From Ruegeria pomeroyi DSS-3 (GTDB taxonomy: Bacteria; Pseudomonadota; Alphaproteobacteria; Rhodobacterales; Rhodobacteraceae), in assembly GCF_000011965.2 (NCBI RefSeq), contig NC_006569.1, positions 427,612 through 491,611 on the forward strand: a DNA stretch of 64,000 nucleotides, in the 5' to 3' direction. The position numbers were made by a program, and so were the translations under genes. Positions 1 through 8,664 of the stretch are shown here, piece by piece; within the stretch, counting starts at the first letter, position 1, and each line of letters starts with the position of its first letter. The notes beneath the pieces are model-generated. The model was given only the letters and a program-made list of their open reading frames with translations. It was not told the origin of the DNA and made no database searches.

Positions 1-2
1 TC

Positions 3-446
3 TATTACTATCGCGCCTCGCCCGACCGGCGGCGGGTGCTGTTCGGGGGCCGCGTCTCGGCCTCGGAAACCACGGCGCTGGCCGGGGCGGCCCGGCTGCG
101 GCACGACATGTGCCGCATCTTTCCCCAGCTTGAGGGTGTCGCGCTGAGCCATGCCTGGAGCGGTACGGTGGCCTACAGCTTCGACGAATTGGCCCATACC
201 GGGGTGCAGGAGGGTATCCATTTCGCGATGGGCTATTGCGGATCGGGCGTGTCGATGGCGCCCTATCTGGGCATGCGCGCGGGACAGAAGGTGCTGGGCC
301 TGGCCGAAGGACAAACCGCGTTCGACGGCCTGCCCTTTCCCACGCGGCCCCTCTATCGCGGCAAGCCCTGGTTCCTGCCCGCGGCGGTGGCCTGGTATCG
401 CTGGAAGGATCAACGACAGTTTCGAAAGGCTTTGCAGATGACCTGA
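3..446 (+). CDS. FAD-dependent oxidoreductase, C-terminal part (5' end outside window)
   Basis: The reading frame is open from the window edge to a TGA at 444-446, giving about 147 residues of a protein whose start lies upstream. The visible part has the C-terminal pattern of DadA/PuuB-like FAD amine oxidoreductases: an LFGGRVSA strand, a HAWSGTVAYSFDE segment, and an MGYCGSGVSMAPYLG segment that in this family closes over the FAD. Such enzymes oxidise amines or amino acids with FAD. It lies 198 nt before a polyamine-type ABC transporter on the same strand, and a second related oxidoreductase follows the transporter, so amine or polyamine catabolism is the likely setting. The substrate cannot be assigned. 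Confidence 0.8.
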   Translation, partial: YYYRASPDRRRVLFGGRVSASETTALAGAARLRHDMCRIFPQLEGVALSHAWSGTVAYSFDELAHTGVQEGIHFAMGYCGSGVSMAPYLGMRAGQKVLGLAEGQTAFDGLPFPTRPLYRGKPWFLPAAVAWYRWKDQRQFRKALQMT

Positions 447-644
447 CGGGCCGGGCAGGGCGGCGCAACACCCGCTCTGGCGCCGGTATTAACGGATCGA
501 AACCAAGGTTTAGGATTCGAAATTTCATTTGTCCTGCTGGTGCCCGCACTATCGCGACAGGTGGAAGACGACCTGGGCGCCTTGCCCGCTGCCTGCCGAG
601 GACAACAGGGCAGGACCCGCAAAACCACCAAAGGGAGGAAACCA

Positions 645-1685
645 ATGAAAACGAGAACAATTCTGACGATCACGGCCGCAGTCATGGCGACGGGCGCGTT
701 TGCGCAGGGCAAGAGCGTGACCATCGCGTCCTGGGGCGGCTCGTATCAAGAGGCGCAGAGCAAGGCGCTGTTTGAACCCGCCGCCGCCAATACCGGCATC
801 GAGGTCAAGCAGGAGACCTATGGCGGCATGTCCGATGTGCGGCTTCAGGTCAGCTCGGGGCAGGTGACGCTGGATATCGTGGCCAGCGGTTCGGGTTCTG
901 CGGCGCGGGCGGCGGCCGAGGGTCTGCTGGAGAAGCTCGATTACAACGTGATCGACGTCTCGACCTTCTATCCCGGTCTCTACACCGATTACTGCATCGG
1001 CGGCGACGTGTTCTCGACCGTCTATGCCTGGAACACCAATACCTATGGCGAGAACGGGCCGCAAAGCTGGGCGGACTTCTGGGATGTCGAGAAATTCCCC
1101 GGCTCGCGCGCCTATCGCGGCAAGGTGGCTGGCGCGCTGGAAGGCGCTCTGATGGCCGATGGCGTGGCACCTGCCGATGTCTATAGCGTGCTCGACAGCG
1201 AAGAGGGGATCGAACGCGCGATCGACAAGATCCGCGAGCTGAAACCGCATATCTCGGTGTTCTGGACATCCGGCGCGCAGCATGCGCAGCTGATGAAGGA
1301 TGGCGAGGTCGACATGACCACCGGCTGGAACGGCCGGTTCGACAATGCCGCCAAGGACGGCGCCAAGGTCGCCTATAGCTTCAATCAGGCGCTGCTGGAT
1401 TACGACTGTTTCGCGGTGCCCAAGGGCGCGCCGAACCGGGATACGGCGATGATGTTCCTGAACGAGATCTCGAAACCCGAGTATCAGGACGATCTGCCGA
1501 AATACATCACCTACGGCCCGACCAACAAGGCGGCCTATGAGACCGGTGAGATTACCGCCGATGTGGCGGCGGGCCTGCCCTCGTCGCCGGCCAATGCGGC
1601 GATGCAACTGCCGGTCTCGCTGGACTGGTACGCCAAATGGGAGACCATCGCGGCCGAGATGTATCAGGAAATGCTGACCGAGTGA
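645..1685 (+). CDS. ABC transporter periplasmic substrate-binding protein, polyamine (PotD/F) type
   Basis: 346-residue extracellular solute-binding protein. The ATG at 645 was chosen because GGGAGGAA lies just upstream and because it exposes a clean signal peptide (positive MKTR, hydrophobic core, likely cut after AFA at residue 20). The mature start, VTIASWGGSYQEAQ, and the WADFWDVEKFPG and WNGRF segments are typical of spermidine/putrescine-family binding proteins. It should capture a small cationic or amine solute in the periplasm for the ATPase and two permeases directly downstream. A GC-rich hairpin follows the stop codon, suggesting that the binding protein is made in excess over the rest of the transporter (inference). 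The exact ligand is unknown. Confidence 0.88.
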   Translation: MKTRTILTITAAVMATGAFAQGKSVTIASWGGSYQEAQSKALFEPAAANTGIEVKQETYGGMSDVRLQVSSGQVTLDIVASGSGSAARAAAEGLLEKLDYNVIDVSTFYPGLYTDYCIGGDVFSTVYAWNTNTYGENGPQSWADFWDVEKFPGSRAYRGKVAGALEGALMADGVAPADVYSVLDSEEGIERAIDKIRELKPHISVFWTSGAQHAQLMKDGEVDMTTGWNGRFDNAAKDGAKVAYSFNQALLDYDCFAVPKGAPNRDTAMMFLNEISKPEYQDDLPKYITYGPTNKAAYETGEITADVAAGLPSSPANAAMQLPVSLDWYAKWETIAAEMYQEMLTE

Positions 1686-1708
1686 TCCGGGTTTCCTTCT
1701 GCGCAAGG

Positions 1709-1728
1709 GCGGGCGCTCCGGCGCCCGC
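1709..1728 (+). terminator. Hairpin between binding protein and transporter ATPase genes
   Basis: A perfect 8-bp stem (GCGGGCGC / GCGCCCGC) with a TCCG loop, followed by TTGTTT. It lies 23 nt after the stop of the binding-protein gene and before the ATPase gene. It resembles an intrinsic terminator or attenuator, or a 3' mRNA-stabilising structure, of the kind often found after periplasmic binding protein genes. Confidence 0.55.
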
Positions 1729-1761
1729 TTGTTTCTCGAACGAAGATTGCGAGGGTTTGTT

Positions 1762-2850
1762 TTGACCTCCACAACCAACGAAGCCCTGCCGATCTCGGTG
1801 AAGAACGTGACCAAGACCTATGGTCCTGTGCATGCGCTCAACGATGTGTCGCTCGAGGTGCGAAGCGGCGAGTTCCTGACGCTGCTGGGCCCGTCCGGCT
1901 CGGGCAAGACGACGCTGTTGATGGTGCTGGCGGGGTTCACCCGGCCCGATTGCGGCAGTCTGAAATTCGGTGACCGCGAGGTGATCCGCACGCCGCCGCA
2001 TCTGCGCGATGTGGGGATGACATTTCAAAGCTATGCGCTGTTCCCGCATATGACGGTGGCGGGCAACGTGGGCTATCCGCTGAAACTGCGCAAGGTGCCC
2101 AAGGCCGAGATCGCCCAGCGGGTCGAGGCGGCGCTGGAAACCGTGCAGCTGGGCGGGTTTGGCGAGCGGCGCATCGACCAGCTGTCGGGCGGCCAGCGCC
2201 AGCGTGTCGCCGTTGCCCGCGCCATCGTGTTCGAACCGCGCATCCTGTTGATGGACGAGCCGCTGTCGGCGCTGGACAAGAAGCTGCGCGACCAGATGCA
2301 GATCGAGCTGCGCCACCTGCATGAAAAGCTGGGCATGACCACGGTCTATGTCACCCATGACCAGCGCGAGGCGCTGACCATGTCGGACCGGATCGCCGTG
2401 GTGAACCATGGCCGCATCATGCAGCTGGCCACCCCGCGCGACCTGTACGAGCGGCCCGCCAATCGCTTCGTGGCGGATTTCATCGGGGAATCCACCTTTT
2501 TGCCGGTGTCGCGCCAGGGCGATACGGTGCTGTTCGACGGCACGCCCCTGTTGCATGACAGCCCGCCGCCCGAGGCGGCGAGCCTGCTGTTGATGATCCG
2601 CCCCGAACGGGTGGTGCTGTCGCGCGAGGGGCCGCGCGAGGGGGCCAACAACTTTGCCGCCACCGCGACCGAGGTGGTCTATCAGGGCGACAGTTTCCTG
2701 CTGCATGCGGCGCTGGCCAATGGCGAGCAGATCGTGCTGCGCGGCGCCATGCGGGGTGCCAATGTCACCGCCTTGCCAGCGGTGGGCGAGGCGCTGACCC
2801 TGTGCCTGGCGCCCGAGGATACCGTGCTGATCGACGGAAGCGAGGCCTAG
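1762..2850 (+). CDS. ABC transporter ATP-binding protein, PotA-like
   Basis: ATPase subunit of about 362 residues. Walker A (GPSGSGKT, residues 43-50), the LSGGQRQR signature, Walker B with ILLMDEPLSALD and a switch His (YVTHDQ) are all present, followed by a C-terminal TOBE-like region with IRPERVVL. This is the polyamine/iron (PotA/FbpC) arrangement. The start is uncertain: TTG at 1762 has GAGGG six bases upstream and is preferred over TTG 1729, which would overlap the upstream hairpin. It drives transport through the two permeases that follow with a one-base gap. It probably powers polyamine or related amine import; the substrate is inferred only from neighbours. Confidence 0.88.
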   Translation: MTSTTNEALPISVKNVTKTYGPVHALNDVSLEVRSGEFLTLLGPSGSGKTTLLMVLAGFTRPDCGSLKFGDREVIRTPPHLRDVGMTFQSYALFPHMTVAGNVGYPLKLRKVPKAEIAQRVEAALETVQLGGFGERRIDQLSGGQRQRVAVARAIVFEPRILLMDEPLSALDKKLRDQMQIELRHLHEKLGMTTVYVTHDQREALTMSDRIAVVNHGRIMQLATPRDLYERPANRFVADFIGESTFLPVSRQGDTVLFDGTPLLHDSPPPEAASLLLMIRPERVVLSREGPREGANNFAATATEVVYQGDSFLLHAALANGEQIVLRGAMRGANVTALPAVGEALTLCLAPEDTVLIDGSEA

Positions 2851-2851
2851 G

Positions 2852-3736
2852 ATGGAGGCGGTACGCACCAACGAGGCCGGGCTGAGGCGCGACGAGTGGC
2901 TGGAGCGGCTCAAGCTCTTTGGCCTCGGCTCGCCCGCGATCCTGCTGATCCTTGTCATTCTGGTCCTTCCGGTGGGCTGGCTGTTCTATGTCTCGTTCAT
3001 CGGGGCGGATGGCAATTTCTCGCTGGAGAACTACGAGCGGATGCTGAAGCGGAAATCCTATGCCCGCATCTTTCAGACAACGTTCGAGGTCAGTTTCCTG
3101 ACCACCGGCCTGTGTATCCTGATCGGCTATCCGCTGGCCTATTTCATCGCCGGCCTGCCGAACCGGATTGCCAACCTGTGCCTGATCACGGTGCTGCTGC
3201 CATTCTGGACCTCGCTTCTGGTGCGCACCTATGCCTGGCTGGTGCTGCTGCAAAAACGCGGGTTGGTGAATGAATGGGCGATCTCGCTGGGCCTGTGGGA
3301 CGAGCCGATCAAGATCGTGCACAACATGACCGGCACGCTGATCGGCATGGTGCATATCATGCTGCCCTTCCTGATCCTGCCCGTCTATGGCGCGATGAAG
3401 GCGATCGACCGCGACCTGATGAAGGCGGCCTCGAACCTGGGCGCCAGCCCGCGCCGGGCGTTCTGGACGGTGTTCTTTCCGCTGACCCTGCCGGGGCTGT
3501 TTGCCGGATCGCTGATGGTGTTCATCCTGTGCCTTGGTTTCTTTGTGACCCCGGCGGTGCTGGGCGGCGGCAAGGTGATCATGGTGTCGATGAAGATCGT
3601 CTCCAACATCGAGCTGTTCGTGAACTGGGGGGCGGCCAGTGCGCTTGGCGTGGTTCTGCTGGTCTCGACCATGGTGATCCTTTGGATCGCCTCGCGTTTC
3701 CTGAACCTTGAGAAGATGACCGGGGGAGGCCACTGA
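2852..3736 (+). CDS. ABC transporter permease, PotB-like
   Basis: 294-residue membrane protein with about six hydrophobic segments, the first near residues 28-50 (ILLILVILVLPVGWLFYVSF). A binding-protein-dependent transport EAA loop is seen as DLMKAASNLGASPRRAFWTV, the contact to the ATPase. It starts one base after the ATPase stop, and its TGA overlaps the ATG of the next permease (TGATG), so translation is probably coupled. It forms the inner-membrane channel with the following gene. Confidence 0.88.
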   Translation: MEAVRTNEAGLRRDEWLERLKLFGLGSPAILLILVILVLPVGWLFYVSFIGADGNFSLENYERMLKRKSYARIFQTTFEVSFLTTGLCILIGYPLAYFIAGLPNRIANLCLITVLLPFWTSLLVRTYAWLVLLQKRGLVNEWAISLGLWDEPIKIVHNMTGTLIGMVHIMLPFLILPVYGAMKAIDRDLMKAASNLGASPRRAFWTVFFPLTLPGLFAGSLMVFILCLGFFVTPAVLGGGKVIMVSMKIVSNIELFVNWGAASALGVVLLVSTMVILWIASRFLNLEKMTGGGH

Positions 3737-4563
3737 TGCTGCGCTGGTTCCGAAGCCCCGCGACCGAGACCCAGATCACCCATGGCCAGCGCCTGTGGCT
3801 TTACGTGATCGCGGTGATCACCATGATCCTGCTGGTGACGCCCACGTTGATCGTGGTGCCGATGTCGTTCTCTGACAGCCAGTATCTGGAGTTTCCGCCC
3901 GAAACCTGGTCGACGCGCTGGTATGACCATTACTTCGGCTCGCCCGAATGGATGCTGGCAACGCGGACTTCGTTCAAGGCGGCGTTCCTGACGATGCTGG
4001 TGGCGACACCGATTGGCGTGCTGGCGGCCTATGGCCTGCACAGCTCGAAAATCCGGTTCGTGCGCGCGGCTTTCGTGCTGATGATCACGCCGATGATGGT
4101 GCCGGTGGTGCTGGTCGCGATAGGGGCATTCTATGCCTATGTGCAACTTCAGATCCTCTACACGATCACCGGGCTGGTGCTGGCGCATACGGTGCTGGCG
4201 CTGCCGCTGGTGGTGATCGTCACCGGTTCGGCGCTGAAGAGTTTCGACATGAGCCAGGAGGAGGCCGCCCGCAGCCTGGGCGCGCCGCGCTGGAAGGCGT
4301 TTCTGACCGTGACGCTGCCGCAGATCCGCTTTGCCGTGGTGACCAGTGCGCTGTTGTCCTTTCTGACCTCGTTTGACGAGGTGGTGGTGGCGATGTTCGT
4401 CTCGGGCGGTGACAATCCGACCCTGACACGCAACATGTTCAACGCGCTGCGTGACCAGATCGACCCGACCATTGCCTCGATCTCGACCATCATGATCCTG
4501 GTGACGACGGGGATGATGGTGCTGGCGCAGCTATTCGGACAGCAGAAGACGAAACCGAAATGA
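3736..4563 (+). CDS. ABC transporter permease, PotC-like
   Basis: 275-residue partner permease. It has hydrophobic segments near residues 20-45 and four more downstream, and an EAA-like loop EEAARSLGAPRWKAFLTVTLP. The start codon overlaps the stop of the first permease by one base. Order and overlap (binding protein, ATPase, permease B, permease C) match polyamine/opine transporters. It ends 100 nt before the next oxidoreductase gene, which may belong to the same transcript. Confidence 0.88.
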   Translation: MLRWFRSPATETQITHGQRLWLYVIAVITMILLVTPTLIVVPMSFSDSQYLEFPPETWSTRWYDHYFGSPEWMLATRTSFKAAFLTMLVATPIGVLAAYGLHSSKIRFVRAAFVLMITPMMVPVVLVAIGAFYAYVQLQILYTITGLVLAHTVLALPLVVIVTGSALKSFDMSQEEAARSLGAPRWKAFLTVTLPQIRFAVVTSALLSFLTSFDEVVVAMFVSGGDNPTLTRNMFNALRDQIDPTIASISTIMILVTTGMMVLAQLFGQQKTKPK

Positions 4564-4663
4564 TGGGTCAGTAGGGGGTGGTTCGTGCCATGATCTGTCT
4601 GTCATTGGCCGTCGGGTCGATGTCCGATGATGGATGTGGTCACTCTTCGTGCAGGATGACGCA

Positions 4664-5956
4664 ATGATCGAGAACGAACGCCCGGCGCTGGCTGACAGTC
4701 TGTGGACCGCGACCGCGAATAGCGCGCCGGACTGCCCGCCGCTGGTGGGCGAAGCAGAGGCGGATGTGGTGATCGTCGGCGGCGGGTTCACCGGGCTGTC
4801 GGCGGCGTTGCATCTGGCCGAGGCGGGGCAGAGTGTTGTCCTGCTGGAGGCCGAGACACCGGGCTGGGGCGCATCGGGGCGCAATGGCGGCCAGGTCAAT
4901 CCGGCGCTGAAGCCCGACCCGGACGACATTGTCGCCCGGTTCGGCGATGACCTTGGGCGGCGCATGGTGGCACGCTGGGGCGATGGCGGGCGGCTGGTCT
5001 TCGACCTGATCGCGCGGCACGGCATCGACTGCGACGCGCGCCCCGTCGGGTTCCTGCGGACAGCGACCAACACGCGCGGGCTGGCCATGCTGAGCGAGAT
5101 CGCGCGCCAGTGGCGGGCGCATGGCGCCGAGTATGACGATCTGGACGCGGCTGAAACCGCACGGCTGGTCGGGGCCGAGGCTTATCTGGGCGCGGTGATC
5201 GACCGGCGCGGCGGCAACATCCACCCTTTGAACTATGCGCTGGGTCTGGCGCAGGCGGCGATCCGCGCGGGCGCGGTGCTCCATGGTCAGAGCCGGGCCA
5301 TCGGGTTCGAGGACGCGGGAACCGGGGTGAGCGTGCGCACCGAGCTGGGCCAGGTCAAGGCGCGGCGCGCGCTGGTCTGCACCAATGCCTATACCGGTCC
5401 GTTCGGCGGTGCGCTGGGTCGGTCGGTGGTGCCGGTGACCTCGGTCCAGGTCGCCACGGCGCCGCTGTCGGACAATGTGATCCGGGCGATCCTGCCCGAG
5501 GATCACGCGCCGACCGACACGCGGCGGCTGATCCAGTATTACCGCAAGACGGCGGACGGGCGGTTTGTCATGGGCGGGCGCGGTGCGCGGGGCGAGGCGG
5601 GCACCCGGCGCAGGCAGCAGGAACTGAGGCAGGCGGCGGAGACGCTGTTTCCCCAGCTTGGCGCGGCGGACTGGGTGCATGCCTGGGGCGGCGATGTGGC
5701 GATGACGGTCGACAGCCTGCCCGGGCTGCACCGGTTGGGCCCGAACGTGATGGCGGGGCTGGGGTTCAATGGCCGGGGCGTGGCGAATGCCACGGTGATG
5801 GGCACCATTCTGGCCGATTGGGTCTTGGGTGTACCCGAAAGGGCGCTCGATTTCCCGGTCACGCCGGTCAGGCCCATTCCGTTCCATTTCCTGAAAAGCG
5901 CGGGCGTGGCGCTGACCATCGGTGCCTATCGCCTGTTGGACAGGGTCAACCGATAG
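4664..5956 (+). CDS. FAD-dependent amine oxidoreductase (PuuB/DAO-like)
   Basis: About 430 residues. The N-terminal dinucleotide fold reads VVIVGGGFTGLSAALHLAEAG followed by an acidic residue after the second strand (VVLLEAE), and the WGASGRNGGQV motif is typical of gamma-glutamylputrescine oxidoreductase and related enzymes. The C-terminal GLGFNGRGVANATVMG segment closes the FAD site. ATG 4664 was preferred to ATG 4634 because AGGA lies about 9 nt upstream and the protein then starts close to the fold. Placed behind a polyamine-type transporter and a similar partial gene, it probably oxidises an imported amine or its gamma-glutamyl derivative (inference). Confidence 0.85.
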   Translation: MIENERPALADSLWTATANSAPDCPPLVGEAEADVVIVGGGFTGLSAALHLAEAGQSVVLLEAETPGWGASGRNGGQVNPALKPDPDDIVARFGDDLGRRMVARWGDGGRLVFDLIARHGIDCDARPVGFLRTATNTRGLAMLSEIARQWRAHGAEYDDLDAAETARLVGAEAYLGAVIDRRGGNIHPLNYALGLAQAAIRAGAVLHGQSRAIGFEDAGTGVSVRTELGQVKARRALVCTNAYTGPFGGALGRSVVPVTSVQVATAPLSDNVIRAILPEDHAPTDTRRLIQYYRKTADGRFVMGGRGARGEAGTRRRQQELRQAAETLFPQLGAADWVHAWGGDVAMTVDSLPGLHRLGPNVMAGLGFNGRGVANATVMGTILADWVLGVPERALDFPVTPVRPIPFHFLKSAGVALTIGAYRLLDRVNR

Positions 5957-5963
5957 GGGCAAC

Positions 5964-7589
5964 ATGTCGGATTATGATTTCATCATCGTGGGCGCGGGAT
6001 CGGCGGGATGCGTGCTGGCCAACCGGTTGAGCGAGAGCGGTCGGTTCACGGTGCTGCTGCTCGAGGCGGGGGGCAGCGATCTGAACTTCTGGATCTGGAT
6101 GCCGATCGGCTATGGCAAGACCTTCTACAAGCCCAGCGTCAACTGGATGTACCATACCGAACCCGATCCGGCGCTGAACGGGCGGGTCAGCTATTGGCCG
6201 CGCGGCAAGGTGCTGGGCGGGTCAAGCTCGATCAACGCGATGGTCTATATCCGCGGGCAGGCGCAGGATTTCGACGAGTGGCAGGGGTTGGGCAATCCCG
6301 GCTGGGGCTGGGACGATGTGCTGCCCTATTTCCGGCGCGCCGAGACCAATGACCGGGGCGGCGATGCCTTTCGCGGCGACAATGGCCCGCTGCATGTGGC
6401 GAGCATGGAGCGTGATCTGCATCCGCTCTGCCAGGATTTCATCGCGGCGGGCGGAGAGCTGCAATTTCCGCACAACCCCGATTTCAACGGGGCTACGCAA
6501 GAGGGGGTGGGCACCTATCAGAACACCGCCAAAGGGGGCCTGCGGATGTCGGCGGCGCGGGCCTATCTGCGCCCGGCCTTGCGGCGGACAAACCTGCGCG
6601 TCGAGACGGGCGCGCTGGCCGAACGGGTACTGTTTGAAGGCAAGCGGGCGGTGGGTGTATCCTATCGCCAGAACGGGCAGGTCAGGACCGTGCGCGCCCG
6701 GCGCGAGGTGATCCTGTCCGGCGGGGCGATCAACTCGCCGCAGCTGTTGCAACTGTCCGGCATCGGCCCCGCCCACCTGTTGCAGGACAAGGGGGTCGAG
6801 GTCGTGCACGCGCTGGACGGGGTGGGGCGGAACCTGCAGGACCATCTGTGTATCGACCACCTCTACCGCTCGCGCGTGCCGACGCTGAACACCCAGCTGC
6901 ACCCGTGGCATGGCAAGCTGTGGCACGGGCTGCGCTATGTGCTGACCCGGCGCGGGCCGCTGTCGCTGGGCGTCAACCAGGCGGGTGGCTTCGTGCGCTC
7001 GCGCCCCGGTCTGGATCGTCCGAACATGCAGCTGTTCTTTTCCCCGGTCAGCTATACCAAGGCGCCGCCGGGCAAGCGGCCGCTGATGAACCCCGATCCG
7101 TTCCCCGGCTTCCTGCTCAGCGCGCAGCCGACCCGGCCCACCAGCCGGGGGCATCTGGAGATCCGCTCGGGTGATCCGACCGAGGCCCCCGCGATCCATC
7201 CCAATTACCTGTCGACCGAGACCGACGTTCAGGAGATGCTGGAGGGCGCGCATTTGGTGCGGCGGTTCACGGAAACTCCGGCGCTGGCGCGTCTGATCGA
7301 GGCCGAGTTGCTGCCCGGTGCGGACATTCGCTCCGATGACGATCTGATCGCCGACATCCGGCAGCGCGCCGGAACCGTGTTTCACCCGGTCAGCACCTGC
7401 CGGATGGGGCCGGATACACAAAGGGATGTGGTGGATGCGCGGTTGCGGGTGCATGGCATCGGCGGGCTGCGGGTGGTCGATGCCTCGATCTTTCCCACGC
7501 TTACCTCGGGCAACACCAATGCCCCGGCGATCATGGTCGGGGAAAAAGGCGCCGACATGATCCTTCAGGATTGCGGCGCGGGTGGGTAA
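5964..7589 (+). CDS. GMC-family FAD oxidoreductase (choline/alcohol dehydrogenase-like)
   Basis: 541 residues, the usual GMC length. The FAD-binding motif is [19 protein letters not shown], followed by the GMC signatures [20 protein letters not shown] and [18 protein letters not shown]. The C-terminal catalytic region carries [11 protein letters not shown] and the [18 protein letters not shown] end. These enzymes oxidise choline, primary alcohols or polyethylene glycol. ATG 5964 has AGGGGCAAC before it and is only 7 nt after the previous stop, so the two are cotranscribed. The exact substrate is not determined; with an amine transporter upstream, choline or an amino alcohol is plausible. Confidence 0.88.
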   Translation: MSDYDFIIVGAGSAGCVLANRLSESGRFTVLLLEAGGSDLNFWIWMPIGYGKTFYKPSVNWMYHTEPDPALNGRVSYWPRGKVLGGSSSINAMVYIRGQAQDFDEWQGLGNPGWGWDDVLPYFRRAETNDRGGDAFRGDNGPLHVASMERDLHPLCQDFIAAGGELQFPHNPDFNGATQEGVGTYQNTAKGGLRMSAARAYLRPALRRTNLRVETGALAERVLFEGKRAVGVSYRQNGQVRTVRARREVILSGGAINSPQLLQLSGIGPAHLLQDKGVEVVHALDGVGRNLQDHLCIDHLYRSRVPTLNTQLHPWHGKLWHGLRYVLTRRGPLSLGVNQAGGFVRSRPGLDRPNMQLFFSPVSYTKAPPGKRPLMNPDPFPGFLLSAQPTRPTSRGHLEIRSGDPTEAPAIHPNYLSTETDVQEMLEGAHLVRRFTETPALARLIEAELLPGADIRSDDDLIADIRQRAGTVFHPVSTCRMGPDTQRDVVDARLRVHGIGGLRVVDASIFPTLTSGNTNAPAIMVGEKGADMILQDCGAGG

Positions 7590-7658
7590 TGTCACGGCAT
7601 CAGGTAACAAAACGATAATTTGTTTGGTGGTTCACGCTCGGTTTCTTATAGTTGCGCC

Positions 7659-8573
7659 ATGCATCTGAAGCTGCGCCACCTCGAGGTTTTCCATGCCGTC
7701 ATGGAAGAAGGGTCCGTCTCCAAGGCGGCGGACAGGCTGCACCTGACACAACCGGCGATCAGCATTGCGCTGTCGCGGCTCGAGGACATGCTGGGATTTC
7801 CGCTGTTTCACCGGTCGAAGGGGCATTTCGCACCGCGCCCCGAGGCCTACCTGCTGCATCTGGACGCGGAACTGTCGATCCTTGCGGTCGAGCAGTTTGC
7901 CAACCGGGCCCGTCTGATCAAGCAAGGCGGCGCCGGGCTGCTGCGGATCGGGGCCTTGGGGGCCTCGGCCTTTGGTCTGCTGCCGCAGCTGGTGGCGCGG
8001 TTCACCGCCGACAATCCAAAGGTCGAGATCGACCTGCGGGTGCGCAGTTCACACCAGATCTCTTACCTGGTCAGCAACGGGCAATGCGATATCGGCCTGG
8101 TCGAGGCGCCGGTGGCCGCGCCGTCGCTGGAGGTTGAGCCGTTTTCCCTGCCCTGCGTCTGCATTTTTCCCGCTGGCTCGCCATTGGAGGCAAAGGATCG
8201 TATCACCCCCCGCGATCTGGTGGATCACCGCCTGATCGGCATTCAGGACAGCAACCAGGTCGACCGGCAGTTGCGCGCGGTCTGTGCCGAGGCCGGTTTC
8301 GAGATTGCCGCGCCGGTGCACGGGTTCTTTTTCGCCGTGGTGCGCCGGATGGTGGCCGAGGGGGCGGGCGTTGCGATCGTTGATGCGCTGAACGGCTGTC
8401 TGCCGTTGAACGACGGGGTCAGCTGGCGGCCCTTTGCGCCCGAAATCCGCTATGAGACCGCGCTGATCATGAAGGCCGGCGCCGAGCTGTCGCTGCCCGC
8501 GCAGGCCTTTATCCAGATGATCCGCGACGAGATGCGGATGTGCGCCATATTGCCCGAAACGGTGCGGGTATAA
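7659..8573 (+). CDS. LysR-family transcriptional regulator
   Basis: 304 residues. The N-terminal winged HTH reads RHLEVFHAVMEEGSVSKAADRLHLTQPAISIALSRLE, followed by the effector domain (RIGALGASAFGLLPQLVARF). ATG 7659 gives the standard MHLKLRHLEVF start. It is co-directional with the amine/GMC cluster and 69 nt after it; that gap holds AACAAA/TTTGTT arms. It is the likely regulator of the preceding genes or of the acyl-CoA synthetase downstream. The inducer is unknown. Confidence 0.88.
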   Translation: MHLKLRHLEVFHAVMEEGSVSKAADRLHLTQPAISIALSRLEDMLGFPLFHRSKGHFAPRPEAYLLHLDAELSILAVEQFANRARLIKQGGAGLLRIGALGASAFGLLPQLVARFTADNPKVEIDLRVRSSHQISYLVSNGQCDIGLVEAPVAAPSLEVEPFSLPCVCIFPAGSPLEAKDRITPRDLVDHRLIGIQDSNQVDRQLRAVCAEAGFEIAAPVHGFFFAVVRRMVAEGAGVAIVDALNGCLPLNDGVSWRPFAPEIRYETALIMKAGAELSLPAQAFIQMIRDEMRMCAILPETVRV

Positions 8574-8664
8574 GCCGCGTAAAACACAGGTTTTCAATTC
8601 GGAATTTCAACTGTCGGCCCGATGCGATCACTATCCGTGGTGATCCTGAAAGAAAGGCCAAGGT

